Source: Rhizobiaceae bacterium (GTDB lineage: Bacteria > Pseudomonadota > Alphaproteobacteria > Rhizobiales > Rhizobiaceae). Taken from it: 11,348 nucleotides of DNA. Below are positions 1 through 7,708 of this stretch, one piece after another (the stretch's first letter is position 1; each line of letters starts with the position of its first letter). The stretch covers positions 1 to 11,348 of the forward strand of contig SCRB01000330.1 in the NCBI GenBank assembly GCA_004299545.1. Direction: 5' to 3'. The notes under the pieces were generated by a model. The model saw only the letters and a program-made list of their open reading frames with translations, did not search any database and had not been told where the DNA came from. The position numbers were made by a program, and so were the translations under genes.

Positions 1-542
1 CCGTTCGGCCGCATATCGACGGCGGCGGCGACACGGTTCGACATATTGAAGAAGCCGGCGACCGAGGCGATGTCCCATATGTCCCGGTCGGAGAAGCCTG
101 CTTCGCGCAGCCCTTCACGATCCTTTTCCTCGACAGTGTCGGGGCGCTCCGTCAGCTTGACGGCGAAGTCGAGCATCGCTTTCTGGCGCGGCGAAAGGGC
201 GGCGGCACGGTAGTTCATCACCATCATCTCGCCGAGTTCCGGATCGCGCGACAATTGCCGGACGGCCGCCCCATGCGCGGTCAGGCAATAATAGCAGTGG
301 TTGGCCGAGGAAACGGCGACGGCGATCATTTCCCGCTCGAGCTTGGAAAGCCCCGAATCGCCCAGCATCAAATCGTTATACATGTCGGTGAAGGCGCGCA
401 GTTTCTTCTCGTTGAAGGCATAGGCGAGAAGCACGTTCGGGATCAGGCCGAGCTTCTCCTTGCATTTGGCGAAATAGCTTTCCGTCGCCTCGCTCAACGG
501 ATCGGCCGGCGCAAGGGCAAGAGCAGTCGTTTTTTCCGGCAT
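1..542 (-). CDS. AhpD-like peroxidase-related enzyme, C-terminus cut off by window edge
   Basis: The 180 visible residues form a carboxymuconolactone-decarboxylase/AhpD-fold protein of the kind annotated as 'peroxidase-related enzyme'. The key motif is CYYCLTAHG, with Cys83, Cys86 and His90. This is the CxxC-x3-H arrangement of AhpD, in which the two cysteines cycle between dithiol and disulfide while reducing peroxides. It is preceded by the typical LxxxEREMIAVAVSS helix (residues about 65-80). The later SPRQKAMLDFAVKLT and GFSDRDIWDIASVAGFFN segments also fit the family. No signal peptide is seen, so it should be cytoplasmic. I chose the ATG at 542 because it opens the frame carrying the motif, with AAGGAG about 10 nt upstream. 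An ATG at 550 is out of frame and too close to that site. The gene is divergent from the glutamate dehydrogenase gene. The physiological substrate and reductant cannot be read from the sequence. Confidence 0.9.
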   Translation of the reverse strand, partial: MPEKTTALALAPADPLSEATESYFAKCKEKLGLIPNVLLAYAFNEKKLRAFTDMYNDLMLGDSGLSKLEREMIAVAVSSANHCYYCLTAHGAAVRQLSRDPELGEMMVMNYRAAALSPRQKAMLDFAVKLTERPDTVEEKDREGLREAGFSDRDIWDIASVAGFFNMSNRVAAAVDMRPN

Positions 543-639
543 GACGCCATGTCTCCTTCACATTCGTCTTCAAGATAGTCGCCAGACGCGATTTGTCTGC
601 TACGATACAGGAAAATTGCGGGCGCGAGGGAGAAACACG
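543..639. promoter_or_regulatory. Divergent intergenic region with CAGAC-n7-GTCTG dyad
   Basis: These 97 bp separate the divergent peroxidase-like and glutamate dehydrogenase genes, so promoters for both should lie here. A perfect 5-bp inverted repeat, CAGAC-n7-GTCTG, lies at 583-599 and could be an operator. On the minus strand CAGACA (599-594) and TATCTT (577-572) are 16 nt apart and match sigma70 -35/-10 hexamers 4/6 each. On the plus strand only a weak -10-like TACGAT (601-606) is visible. The dehydrogenase ribosome binding site AGGGAG is at 627-632. The dyad is directly visible; promoter and operator roles are inferred. Confidence 0.35.
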
Positions 640-3600
640 ATGTCGGCCAACATGAAGACAGCGGAGCCGGCCACCGGACCGGCCCGTCAACCGGGAACCG
701 CGGGTGATCATTTTCAGCATCTCCTCCTCAAGCACGCCTCTGTCGAGGATACGGGGGCCTATGAAAAGCCGGCATTGAAGGAGGCCGCGGCACTGGCCTG
801 GCAGGCTCTCAAGGGCCATCGCAAGGGCGACAGCGTCATTTCGGTCGACCGAAGCCCGCGCGTCTTGCGCCACGGGCGCCCGGTGACGGTGATCACGCTC
901 GTCAACGACAACATGCCCTTCCTCTTCGATTCGGCTCTGGCGGAAATCACCGAGGAAGCCGGGGAACCCTTGCTGGTCGTTCACCCCGTCTTCGCCGTCA
1001 AGCACGGAAAGGCGGGCGTCATGGCGCTGCTGGAAGAGGCGGACGGCGGCGAGGAACATGACCGTGTCAGCGTCATTCACCTCCATGTGGCCTCCCTTTC
1101 CGACCGAGAGGCCGCGACGCTGCAAAAGAAGCTGGCGGCAATCCTCGAGCAGGTGCGTCTGGCTGTGCAGGACTGGCGGCCGATGCTCGCCCGCCTCGAC
1201 CAGGCGATCGGTGAATACCGCTATTCCGACACCACGCTGAAAAAGGAGACCGTCGCCGAGACGATCGCCTTCCTCGAATGGCTGCGGGACGACAATTTCA
1301 CCTTCCTCGGCATGCGCGAATACCGCTACACCGGCGGCGCGAAGAGCGGTTCGATGGAGCGCGCCGACAAGCCGGGGCTCGGCATATTGAAGGATCCGGA
1401 TGTGCGGGTCCTGCGGCGCGGCAAGGAAACGGTCGTCACGACGCCGGAAATTCGTGCCTTCCTGACCGGCCCGGAACCTTTGATCGTCACCAAGGCGAAT
1501 GCGAAGTCCGTCATCCATCGCCGGATTTATCTCGACTATATCGGCATCAAGACTTTCGACGAGAAGGGGAAACTCAAGGGCGAACTGAGGATCGTCGGCC
1601 TGTTCACCTCGACCGCCTATACGCGTTCAGTCATGACGATCCCCTATCTTCGCTTCAAGGCGAAGGCAGTGGTGGCGCAGTCCGGTTTCGATCCGATGGA
1701 CCATTCCGGCAAGGCGCTCACCAATGTGCTCGAATCCTACCCTCGCGACGAACTCTTCCAGATCGACGTTCCGCTGCTGAGGAAAAACGCCGAGATCATC
1801 CTGGCGCTCGGCGAGCGGCCGCGCGTGCGCGTTCTCGTCCGCATCGATCCTTTCGACCGCTTCGTCTCGGCGATTGTCTATGTCCCGCGCGACAACTACG
1901 ATTCCGATATACGCGAGCGCATCGGCGACTATCTGAAGACCGTCTTCGACGGCCATGTCTCTGCTTATTACCCAGCTTTCCTCGAAGGCAGCCTGACGAG
2001 GGTGCATTTCATCATCGGGCGCACCAGCGGCACGACGCCGGACGTTCCCGTCCAGACGCTTGAGACAGCGATACGCGACATCGTCAGGACCTGGGAAGGT
2101 GCGCTCCGGCAGGCAGCGGCGGAAACCGGTGCCGACGGCCATCTCGTCGCCATCGCCCGGAAATTTCCCGGCTCCTATCGCGGCAGCTTCGACGCCGCCG
2201 AGGCGCTGCGGGACGCGGCCCGCATCAGCAAGACCGACGCTGCGCATCCGATCGATGTCGACTTCCGCAGCCGCGGCGACCTGCCCGCCAATATGGCGGT
2301 GCTCAAGATCTATCATCATGGCGCTGCCGTCGCGCTGTCCAGGCGCGTGCCGATCCTCGAACATATGGGTTTCCGCGTCATCAGCGAGCGGACCTTCGAG
2401 ATCCCGGTGGAGGACGGTGAGATCATCTTCCTGCACGACATGGAACTGGAAAGCGCCGATGGCGGCGAGATCCGGCTCCAGGACGCCGGCATGCTGTTCA
2501 CCGAGGTCTTCCTTTCGGTCTGGTCGGGCGCCAGCGACAATGACGGCTACAATGCGCTCGCCTACCGCGCCGGCCTCGCTGCCGCCGACATCATGATCCT
2601 GCGCGCCTATGGCCGCTATCTGCAACAGGCGGGCATCCCGCAAAGCCAGGATTACATCGCCGCCGTTCTTGCCCGCCATGACGGCATCACGCGCAATCTC
2701 CAGAGCCTGTTTCTCGCCCGGCTCGATCCTCGGGGAGGGCAAAAGATGGAAGGGGCCGCGATAGAAGCGCAGATCGAGAAGGCGCTCGAAGACGTGCCCA
2801 ATCTCGACGAGGATACGATCCTCAGAAGGTTCCTCAACCTCATTCACAGCACGCTCAGGACCAATCATTTCATGCCGGCGCCCAACCCCGCGCAAGAGGA
2901 AGACGAGCCGCGCTCGCTGGCGTTGAAGCTCGATTCCACTACCGTCGAGGGCCTGCCCAGCCCGCGGCCTTGGCGCGAGATCTACGTCTACGGGCCGGAA
3001 GTGGAAGGTGTGCATCTGCGCTTCGGACCGGTGGCGCGCGGCGGCATACGCTGGTCGGACCGGGCGCAGGACTACCGCACGGAAATCCTCGGCCTCGTCA
3101 AGGCTCAGCAGGTCAAGAACGCCTGTATCGTGCCGGTCGGCGCCAAGGGCGGCTTCTACCCCAAGCGGCTTCCCTCCGGCGATCGCGACGCCATCTTCGA
3201 GGCCGGCCGCCACGCCTATGTCAATTTCATATCGAGCATGCTTTCCGTCACCGACAATCTCCACGGCGCCAAAATCGTGCCGCCGAAGGATGTCGTGCGC
3301 CATGACGGCGACGATCCCTATTTCGTCGTCGCCGCCGACAAAGGCACTGCGACTTTCTCCGACACCGCGAACGCGATCAGCCAGGCGCATCAATTCTGGC
3401 TCGACGATGCTTTCGCTTCCGGCGGCTCGGCCGGTTACGACCACAAGAAGATCGGCATCACCGCGCGCGGCGCCTGGGAGGCGGTCAAGCGGCATTTCCG
3501 CGAAATGGACCGCGACATCCAGAGCGACCCCTTCACCGTGGTCGGCGTCGGCGACATGTCGGGCGACGTCTTCGGCAATGGCATGCTGCTGTCGGAAAAG

Positions 3601-5421
3601 ACCCGGCTGATCGCCGCTTTCGACCATCGCGACATCTTCATCGATCCCGATCCGGACACCGCTGTCTCCTTCGCCGAGCGCAGGCGGCTCTTCGACCTGC
3701 CGCGTTCGAGCTGGCAAAGCTACGACAAGGCGAAAATTTCCGCGGGCGGCGGCATCTATCCGCGCACGCTGAAATCGATCAAGCTCTCCGATGCCGCGGC
3801 AGCGGCGATCGGCCTCGAAAAGACGACGGCGACGCCGGCCGAGATCATGAGCGCGATCCTGAAGGCGCCCGTCGATCTCCTCTGGTTCGGCGGTATCGGC
3901 ACCTATATCCGCGCCTCGGGCGAAAGCAACGCCGATGTCGGGGATCGCTCCAACGATGCGATCCGCGTCACCGCGGCGGAAGTCCGCGCCAAGGTGATCG
4001 GCGAAGGCGCCAATCTCGGCGTCACACAACGCGCGCGCATCGAGTATGGCCTCGGCGGCGGGCGCAACAATTCCGACGCCATCGACAATTCGGGCGGCGT
4101 CAACTGCTCCGATGTCGAGGTCAACATCAAGATCGGGCTCGCCGCGGCGATGCGCGCGAAAAAGCTTTCGCGCGAGAACCGTAACGCGCTTCTGGTCAAT
4201 ATGACCGACAACGTCGCCTCGCTTGTCCTTGCCAACAACTACCAGCAGACGCTGGCGCTTTCGATGGCGGAGCGCCGGGGTATTGCCGACCTCGCCGTGC
4301 AGCGCCGTTTCATGCATGGGCTGGAAGAACGCCATCTGCTCGATCGCAAGGTCGAGTTCCTGCCCGACGAAAAAGCGCTGAGGGAACGTGAAGCGAAAAA
4401 CGAGCCGTTGACGCGCGCTGAACTCGGCGTGCTGCTCGCCTATGGCAAGCTTGCCCTCTTCCAGGATTTCGTCGCCAGCGGCCTGCCCGACGATCCCTAT
4501 CTGGAGGAGGATCTGTTCCGCTATTTCCCCGGCCGCATGGCAAAGGATTTCGCGCCGGAAATCGCCAGCCACAGGCTGCGGCGTGAAATCATTGCCACCG
4601 AACTCGTCAACGATCTGGTCAATCGCGGCGGCCCGGCCTTCGTCGCCAGGCTCCAGGACCTGACAGGGCAGACGGCGTCGGCGGTCGGCGCCGCTTTCGT
4701 CGCTGTCAGGGACGGTTTCGAACTTAAACGGCTCTATGCCGGTATCGACGCGCTCGATGCGAAGATCGACGGCCGCGTGCAGCTCGATTTCTATGCCGAA
4801 GTGTGGCGGCTCCTGCAGAACACCACGACATGGTTCCTCAAGAACAGCCCCGGCGGTGCGCTGGCGGCGGAGGTCGCACGGCTGCGGGAGGCGCGTGCGG
4901 CGCTTGAGCCACGTCTCGTCGAGCTTATGCCGGAATTCATGCGTGAAGCGCACGAGGAGCGGTTGCATCGGTTCCGCAAGGTGGGCGCGCCGGACGCGCT
5001 CGCCCGCGACCTCGCTCTCCTGCCCTTTAGCGAACTCGTCCCGGATATCGCGCTGGTTACGCGTTCTGCGAAGGCCGATCTCGACCGCGGCGCCCATGTC
5101 TTCTTCGCCGTCACCGATTTCTTCCGTATCGGACGTATCGACGAGGCGGCCCGCTCCATCCAGACCAACGATTACTATGACGGTCTGGCGCTGGCGCGCG
5201 CCGCCGACATGATCGGCCAGGCAAGGCGCGGCATCGCCATTTCGGCGCTGAGGCGCTTCGGCAAGGAGCCGGATCCGCTAGCCGCCTGGATCGAGGCTGA
5301 CAGCGAGCGCATCGCACGGACGCGTGAGAAGCTTTTGATGCTGACCGAAAGCGGCGAGACATCGGTGTCGCGGCTGTCGGTTGCGTCGGGACTGGTGGCC
5401 GACCTGACCGTCGGCGCCTGA
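640..5421 (+). CDS. gdhZ: NAD-dependent glutamate dehydrogenase, large (~180 kDa) class
   Basis: The protein has 1,593 residues, the usual length for the large bacterial NAD-GDH family (Bac_GDH). It oxidises L-glutamate with NAD+ to 2-oxoglutarate and ammonium in the cytoplasm. The long N-terminal regulatory part (about residues 1-700, ACT-like) carries VNDNMPFLFDS (88-98) and EWLRDDNFTFLGM (213-225). The catalytic domain shows RGGIRWSDR (800-808), PVGAKGGF (832-839) with Lys836 as the likely catalytic lysine, VGVGDMSGDVFGNGM (968-982), LLWFGGIGTY (1080-1089) and VIGEGANLG (1119-1127). I prefer the ATG at 640, with AGGGAG seven nucleotides upstream. The frame stays open upstream to 541, but that stretch is the divergent promoter region. 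The symbol follows Caulobacter gdhZ; the Pseudomonas name is gdhB. The next gene starts 31 bp downstream on the same strand, so co-transcription is likely. No frameshift or missing motif is seen. Confidence 0.97.
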   Translation: MSANMKTAEPATGPARQPGTAGDHFQHLLLKHASVEDTGAYEKPALKEAAALAWQALKGHRKGDSVISVDRSPRVLRHGRPVTVITLVNDNMPFLFDSALAEITEEAGEPLLVVHPVFAVKHGKAGVMALLEEADGGEEHDRVSVIHLHVASLSDREAATLQKKLAAILEQVRLAVQDWRPMLARLDQAIGEYRYSDTTLKKETVAETIAFLEWLRDDNFTFLGMREYRYTGGAKSGSMERADKPGLGILKDPDVRVLRRGKETVVTTPEIRAFLTGPEPLIVTKANAKSVIHRRIYLDYIGIKTFDEKGKLKGELRIVGLFTSTAYTRSVMTIPYLRFKAKAVVAQSGFDPMDHSGKALTNVLESYPRDELFQIDVPLLRKNAEIILALGERPRVRVLVRIDPFDRFVSAIVYVPRDNYDSDIRERIGDYLKTVFDGHVSAYYPAFLEGSLTRVHFIIGRTSGTTPDVPVQTLETAIRDIVRTWEGALRQAAAETGADGHLVAIARKFPGSYRGSFDAAEALRDAARISKTDAAHPIDVDFRSRGDLPANMAVLKIYHHGAAVALSRRVPILEHMGFRVISERTFEIPVEDGEIIFLHDMELESADGGEIRLQDAGMLFTEVFLSVWSGASDNDGYNALAYRAGLAAADIMILRAYGRYLQQAGIPQSQDYIAAVLARHDGITRNLQSLFLARLDPRGGQKMEGAAIEAQIEKALEDVPNLDEDTILRRFLNLIHSTLRTNHFMPAPNPAQEEDEPRSLALKLDSTTVEGLPSPRPWREIYVYGPEVEGVHLRFGPVARGGIRWSDRAQDYRTEILGLVKAQQVKNACIVPVGAKGGFYPKRLPSGDRDAIFEAGRHAYVNFISSMLSVTDNLHGAKIVPPKDVVRHDGDDPYFVVAADKGTATFSDTANAISQAHQFWLDDAFASGGSAGYDHKKIGITARGAWEAVKRHFREMDRDIQSDPFTVVGVGDMSGDVFGNGMLLSEKTRLIAAFDHRDIFIDPDPDTAVSFAERRRLFDLPRSSWQSYDKAKISAGGGIYPRTLKSIKLSDAAAAAIGLEKTTATPAEIMSAILKAPVDLLWFGGIGTYIRASGESNADVGDRSNDAIRVTAAEVRAKVIGEGANLGVTQRARIEYGLGGGRNNSDAIDNSGGVNCSDVEVNIKIGLAAAMRAKKLSRENRNALLVNMTDNVASLVLANNYQQTLALSMAERRGIADLAVQRRFMHGLEERHLLDRKVEFLPDEKALREREAKNEPLTRAELGVLLAYGKLALFQDFVASGLPDDPYLEEDLFRYFPGRMAKDFAPEIASHRLRREIIATELVNDLVNRGGPAFVARLQDLTGQTASAVGAAFVAVRDGFELKRLYAGIDALDAKIDGRVQLDFYAEVWRLLQNTTTWFLKNSPGGALAAEVARLREARAALEPRLVELMPEFMREAHEERLHRFRKVGAPDALARDLALLPFSELVPDIALVTRSAKADLDRGAHVFFAVTDFFRIGRIDEAARSIQTNDYYDGLALARAADMIGQARRGIAISALRRFGKEPDPLAAWIEADSERIARTREKLLMLTESGETSVSRLSVASGLVADLTVGA

Positions 5422-5434
5422 ATCCGCCCGGAGC

Positions 5435-5462
5435 ATGAATGATTAGGCACGAATGATTAGGC
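5435..5462 (+). repeat. 14-bp tandem duplication spanning the MFS start codon
   Basis: Two adjacent 14-nt units, ATGAATGATTAGGC (5435-5448) and ACGAATGATTAGGC (5449-5462), differ by one base. Each holds an ATGATTAGG. The upstream copy (ATG at 5439) sits 5 nt after GGAG at 5430-5433, an ideal ribosome-binding spacing, but reads only five codons (MIRHE) before TGA at 5454-5456. That TGA overlaps the downstream ATG at 5453, which begins the permease. A third ATG at 5435 reads only MND. Because 14 is not a multiple of 3, the duplication moved the frame away from its Shine-Dalgarno sequence. Confidence 0.85.
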
Positions 5463-6823
5463 GGCGCGCTCCGCTCGGCCGGGGCATCTGGGGGTGGATG
5501 TTCTTCGACTGGGCGGCGCAGCCCTTCTTCACGGTCGTCACCACCTTTATCTTCGGTCCCTATTTCGTCTCGCGCATGGCGCCGAACCCGGCGGACGGGC
5601 AGGCTGCCTGGGGCTACGCCATTGCGGTCGCCGGCCTTTTCATCGCCGTGCTGTCGCCGGTCCTCGGCTCGATCGCCGACCAGACCGGCGGCCGCAAGCC
5701 GTGGATCGCCGGATTCGCGGTCCTCCAGATCGTCAGCATGTCCCTACTCTGGTTCGCGGCGCCGGGTTCGCCCCTTCTTCCAGTCCTGCTTTTCTTTTCG
5801 CTCGCCTCCGTCGCCTCGGAGTTTTCCATCGTCTTCAACGATTCCATGATGCCCCGCCTGCTGGCCGAACGCGAGGTCGGCCGTGTCTCCAACCTTGCCT
5901 GGGGGCTGGGCTATGTCGGCGGCATGATCGTGCTGATCTTCGTCGTGATCTTCATCGCCGGATCGCCCGCAACGGGAAAGACCATTCTCGGCCTCCATCC
6001 GCTGTTCGGTCTCGATCCGGCGAAGGGCGAAGATGCCCGCATCGTCGGGCCGCTCGCGGCGATCTGGTACCTCCTCTTCATCCTGCCGATGTTTGTCTTC
6101 ACGCCCGACGCGGAACGCGGGCTGCCTGTCCGGAAGGCGGTCGGAAAGGGGTTGCGGGAGCTGGCGGCGACCTTGCGGGAGGTCCGCCAAAAATCAGGGC
6201 TTTTCCGCTTCCTGGTCGCCCGGATGATCTATCAGGACGGGGTCAACGCGCTGCTGGTGCTGGGTGGCGCCTTCGCGGCACAGATGTTCGGCTGGACGAT
6301 CACCGAGATCGGGCTTTACGGCATCATCCTCAACGTCGTCGCCATTTTCGGCTGCTTTGCCGCGAGCCGGCTGGACCAGCGACTAGGATCGAAGAGCATC
6401 GTCATTCTGGCGCTCTTCTTCCTGTCCGCCGCGACGCTCGGCATGATCTCGACCGGCCCCGGCTATGCGCTTTTCGGCCTGATCGATCTCGGCATGGCGC
6501 GTTCCGGCGCGCTTTTCGGCACGATGGCGGAAAAGGCCTATATCCTGTTCGGGCTTCTGGTGGGGCTCGCCTTCGGGCCGGTGCAGGCGTCGTCACGCTC
6601 GTGGCTGGCGCGCAGCGTCAGCGCCGGCGAGGCGGGCCGCTATTTCGGTATATACGCTCTTGCCGGTCGGGCGACGAGCTTCGCGGCGCCTCTGGCGGTC
6701 GCCGGCCTGACGCAATTCAGCGGATCGCCGCGATTGGGCATGGCGGCGATCGTCCTTTTCCTGGCAGGCGGGCTCGCCCTTCTCCTCCCCGTGCCCTATC
6801 CGGCGGCAAAACCGGGGAAATGA
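5453..6823 (+). CDS. MFS permease, UMF1/Atg22-like family
   Basis: This 456-residue membrane protein has the alternating hydrophobic segments of a roughly 12-helix Major Facilitator. Family marks are FFDWAAQPFFT (17-27), where UMF1 proteins usually have FDWANSAY-like residues; the MFS loop-2 motif GSIADQTGGRKPW (72-84); VFNDSMMPRL (127-136); GLGYVGG (151-157); GPVQASSRSWLARSV (375-389); and GRYFGIYALAGRATSF (395-410), which is characteristic of UMF1/Atg22-like permeases. It should lie in the inner membrane. Substrates of bacterial UMF1 proteins are mostly unknown. Yeast Atg22 exports amino acids from the vacuole, so an amino-acid or related role beside glutamate dehydrogenase is conceivable but unproven. 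The start at 5453 has only a weak AGG five nucleotides upstream and lies in a 14-bp tandem duplication, so translation may be coupled to a tiny upstream ORF. The gene is probably co-transcribed with the dehydrogenase and converges on trcR with a 16-bp gap. Confidence 0.9.
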   Translation: MIRRRAPLGRGIWGWMFFDWAAQPFFTVVTTFIFGPYFVSRMAPNPADGQAAWGYAIAVAGLFIAVLSPVLGSIADQTGGRKPWIAGFAVLQIVSMSLLWFAAPGSPLLPVLLFFSLASVASEFSIVFNDSMMPRLLAEREVGRVSNLAWGLGYVGGMIVLIFVVIFIAGSPATGKTILGLHPLFGLDPAKGEDARIVGPLAAIWYLLFILPMFVFTPDAERGLPVRKAVGKGLRELAATLREVRQKSGLFRFLVARMIYQDGVNALLVLGGAFAAQMFGWTITEIGLYGIILNVVAIFGCFAASRLDQRLGSKSIVILALFFLSAATLGMISTGPGYALFGLIDLGMARSGALFGTMAEKAYILFGLLVGLAFGPVQASSRSWLARSVSAGEAGRYFGIYALAGRATSFAAPLAVAGLTQFSGSPRLGMAAIVLFLAGGLALLLPVPYPAAKPGK

Positions 6824-6839
6824 GGCTGCTGAGGAGGAT

Positions 6840-7532
6840 CTATTCTTCCTCGTCGGCGGGCGTCTTGGACTTCAACGAGGAAAGCTTGGCGAAAACTGCA
6901 TCCGCATCGAGTTCCTGCTCTTCCGGCTTCTTCTCGTCCTCGGCCGGAAGTCTCTCGGTGACGGAGGCCGGAAGCAGCGTGTCGCCGGTGGGCTCCGGCT
7001 GCGCCGGCTGGCCGCGTGAGGCGCGTTGCACCTCAATGTCGAGGTCGATCTGCGAGCACAGGCCGAGCGTCACGGGATCCATCGGCGTCAGATTGGCCGA
7101 ATTCCAGTGCGTGCGGTTGCGGATCTGTTCGATGGTCGATTTGGTCGTGCCGACAAGGCGCGAAATCTGCGCATCCTTGAGTTCGGAATGGTTGCGCACC
7201 AGCCAGAGGATGGCGTTCGGCCGATCCTGCCGCTTGGAGAGCGGCGTGTAGCGCGGGCCTTTGCGCTTGGTTTCGGGGACGCGCACCTTCGGCTCCGAGA
7301 GCTTCAGCCGGTGATTGGTGTCCGCCTCGCCGCGCGCGATTTCCTCGCGGGTGAGCTGCCCGTTCATGATCGGGTCCGTGCCTTTGATGCCCTGTGCCGA
7401 TTCGCCATCGGCGATCGCCTTCACTTCAAGTGGGTGGAGGCTGCAGAACTGGGCGATCTGCTCGAAGCTGAGCGCCGTGTTGTCGACGAGCCAGACGGCG
7501 GTCGCCTTGGGCATCAGAAGCTGGTTGGCCAT
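6840..7532 (-). CDS. trcR: TrcR, DUF1013 cell-cycle transcriptional regulator
   Basis: The 230 residues match the DUF1013 family, which is annotated in alphaproteobacteria as the cell-cycle transcriptional regulator TrcR. The N-terminus MANQLLMPKATAVWLVDNT and the central block RPNAILWLVRNHSEL (104-118) are typical. Two helix-turn-helix-like segments are visible at about 12-40 and 107-137 and resemble each other (WLVxN, then QI, then a terminal I). A basic linker lies at about 81-105 (PKVRVPETKRKGPRY onward). From about residue 172 the tail is acidic and proline-rich, ending in DEEE, and is probably disordered. The start at 7532 follows AGAGGA at an 8-nt spacing. The gene has its own predicted promoter, lies 176 bp downstream of the quinone oxidoreductase on the same strand, and is convergent with the permease. 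The DNA-binding role is inferred from the family and the HTH look. Confidence 0.9.
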   Translation of the reverse strand: MANQLLMPKATAVWLVDNTALSFEQIAQFCSLHPLEVKAIADGESAQGIKGTDPIMNGQLTREEIARGEADTNHRLKLSEPKVRVPETKRKGPRYTPLSKRQDRPNAILWLVRNHSELKDAQISRLVGTTKSTIEQIRNRTHWNSANLTPMDPVTLGLCSQIDLDIEVQRASRGQPAQPEPTGDTLLPASVTERLPAEDEKKPEEQELDADAVFAKLSSLKSKTPADEEE

Positions 7533-7571
7533 TCATAATATCCTCTCGTTCGCCCGCGTCCCGCCGCGGAC

Positions 7572-7587
7572 GGTGGTCAATGCCACC
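7572..7587. repeat. GGTGG-n6-CCACC dyad in the trcR leader
   Basis: A perfect 5-bp inverted repeat with a 6-nt loop lies 40-55 bp upstream of the trcR start, within the predicted 5' leader. It could form a small RNA hairpin or be a protein site. No further support is seen. Confidence 0.35.
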
Positions 7588-7607
7588 AATTTGGGAAATC
7601 AGGCCCG

Positions 7608-7636
7608 ATATAGAGGCATTTCATGCGATCTGCAAC
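7608..7636 (-). promoter_or_regulatory. Predicted trcR promoter
   Basis: On the minus strand GTTGCA (7636-7631), a 17-nt spacer and CTATAT (7613-7608) resemble the CTTGAC-N17-CTATAT pattern of rhizobial housekeeping promoters. The -10 match is exact; the -35 keeps only the TTG core. Transcription would start near 7601 and give a leader of about 70 nt before trcR. This is a prediction from sequence alone. Confidence 0.45.
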
Positions 7637-7637
7637 G

Positions 7638-7661
7638 AATTCCGCACCGCGGTGCCAAATT
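7638..7661. promoter_or_regulatory. Palindrome abutting the trcR -35 element, possible operator
   Basis: The core GCACCGCGGTGC (7644-7655) is a perfect 12-bp palindrome. It extends to an imperfect 24-bp palindrome with AATT at both ends and two mismatched pairs in between. It lies immediately upstream of the predicted trcR -35 hexamer, a fitting place for a regulator. It is also downstream of the quinone oxidoreductase stop, so a hairpin at the 3' end of that transcript is an alternative, though no T-run follows. Confidence 0.4.
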
Positions 7662-7708
7662 CATGCCGTCGAGAACGTGCAGCGGCGCCGTGCGCGGCGG
7701 CTCGGCTG

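Noticed and set aside
541..639. N-terminal extension of glutamate dehydrogenase by 33 residues
   Set aside because: It overlaps the divergent promoter region, and the ATG at 640 has a well-placed AGGGAG.
376..1518. 380-residue minus-strand open frame covering the peroxidase-like start
   Set aside because: Another frame carries the CxxC-x3-H motif and a good start at 542; this frame crosses the promoter region and the start of gdhZ and has no family features.
1627..5097. 1,156-residue minus-strand open frame
   Set aside because: Opposite gdhZ in exact codon register, with no recognisable domain; explained by scarcity of TTA, CTA and TCA codons in the sense gene.
6824..6850. Possible terminator hairpin between the convergent permease and trcR
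   Set aside because: Only a 5-bp GAGGA/TCCTC match with no T-run, and it runs into the trcR coding end.
5494..7251. 585-residue plus-strand open frame
   Set aside because: It runs through the UMF1 permease in another frame and then antisense to trcR; its arginine-rich composition is typical of an out-of-frame GC-rich shadow.
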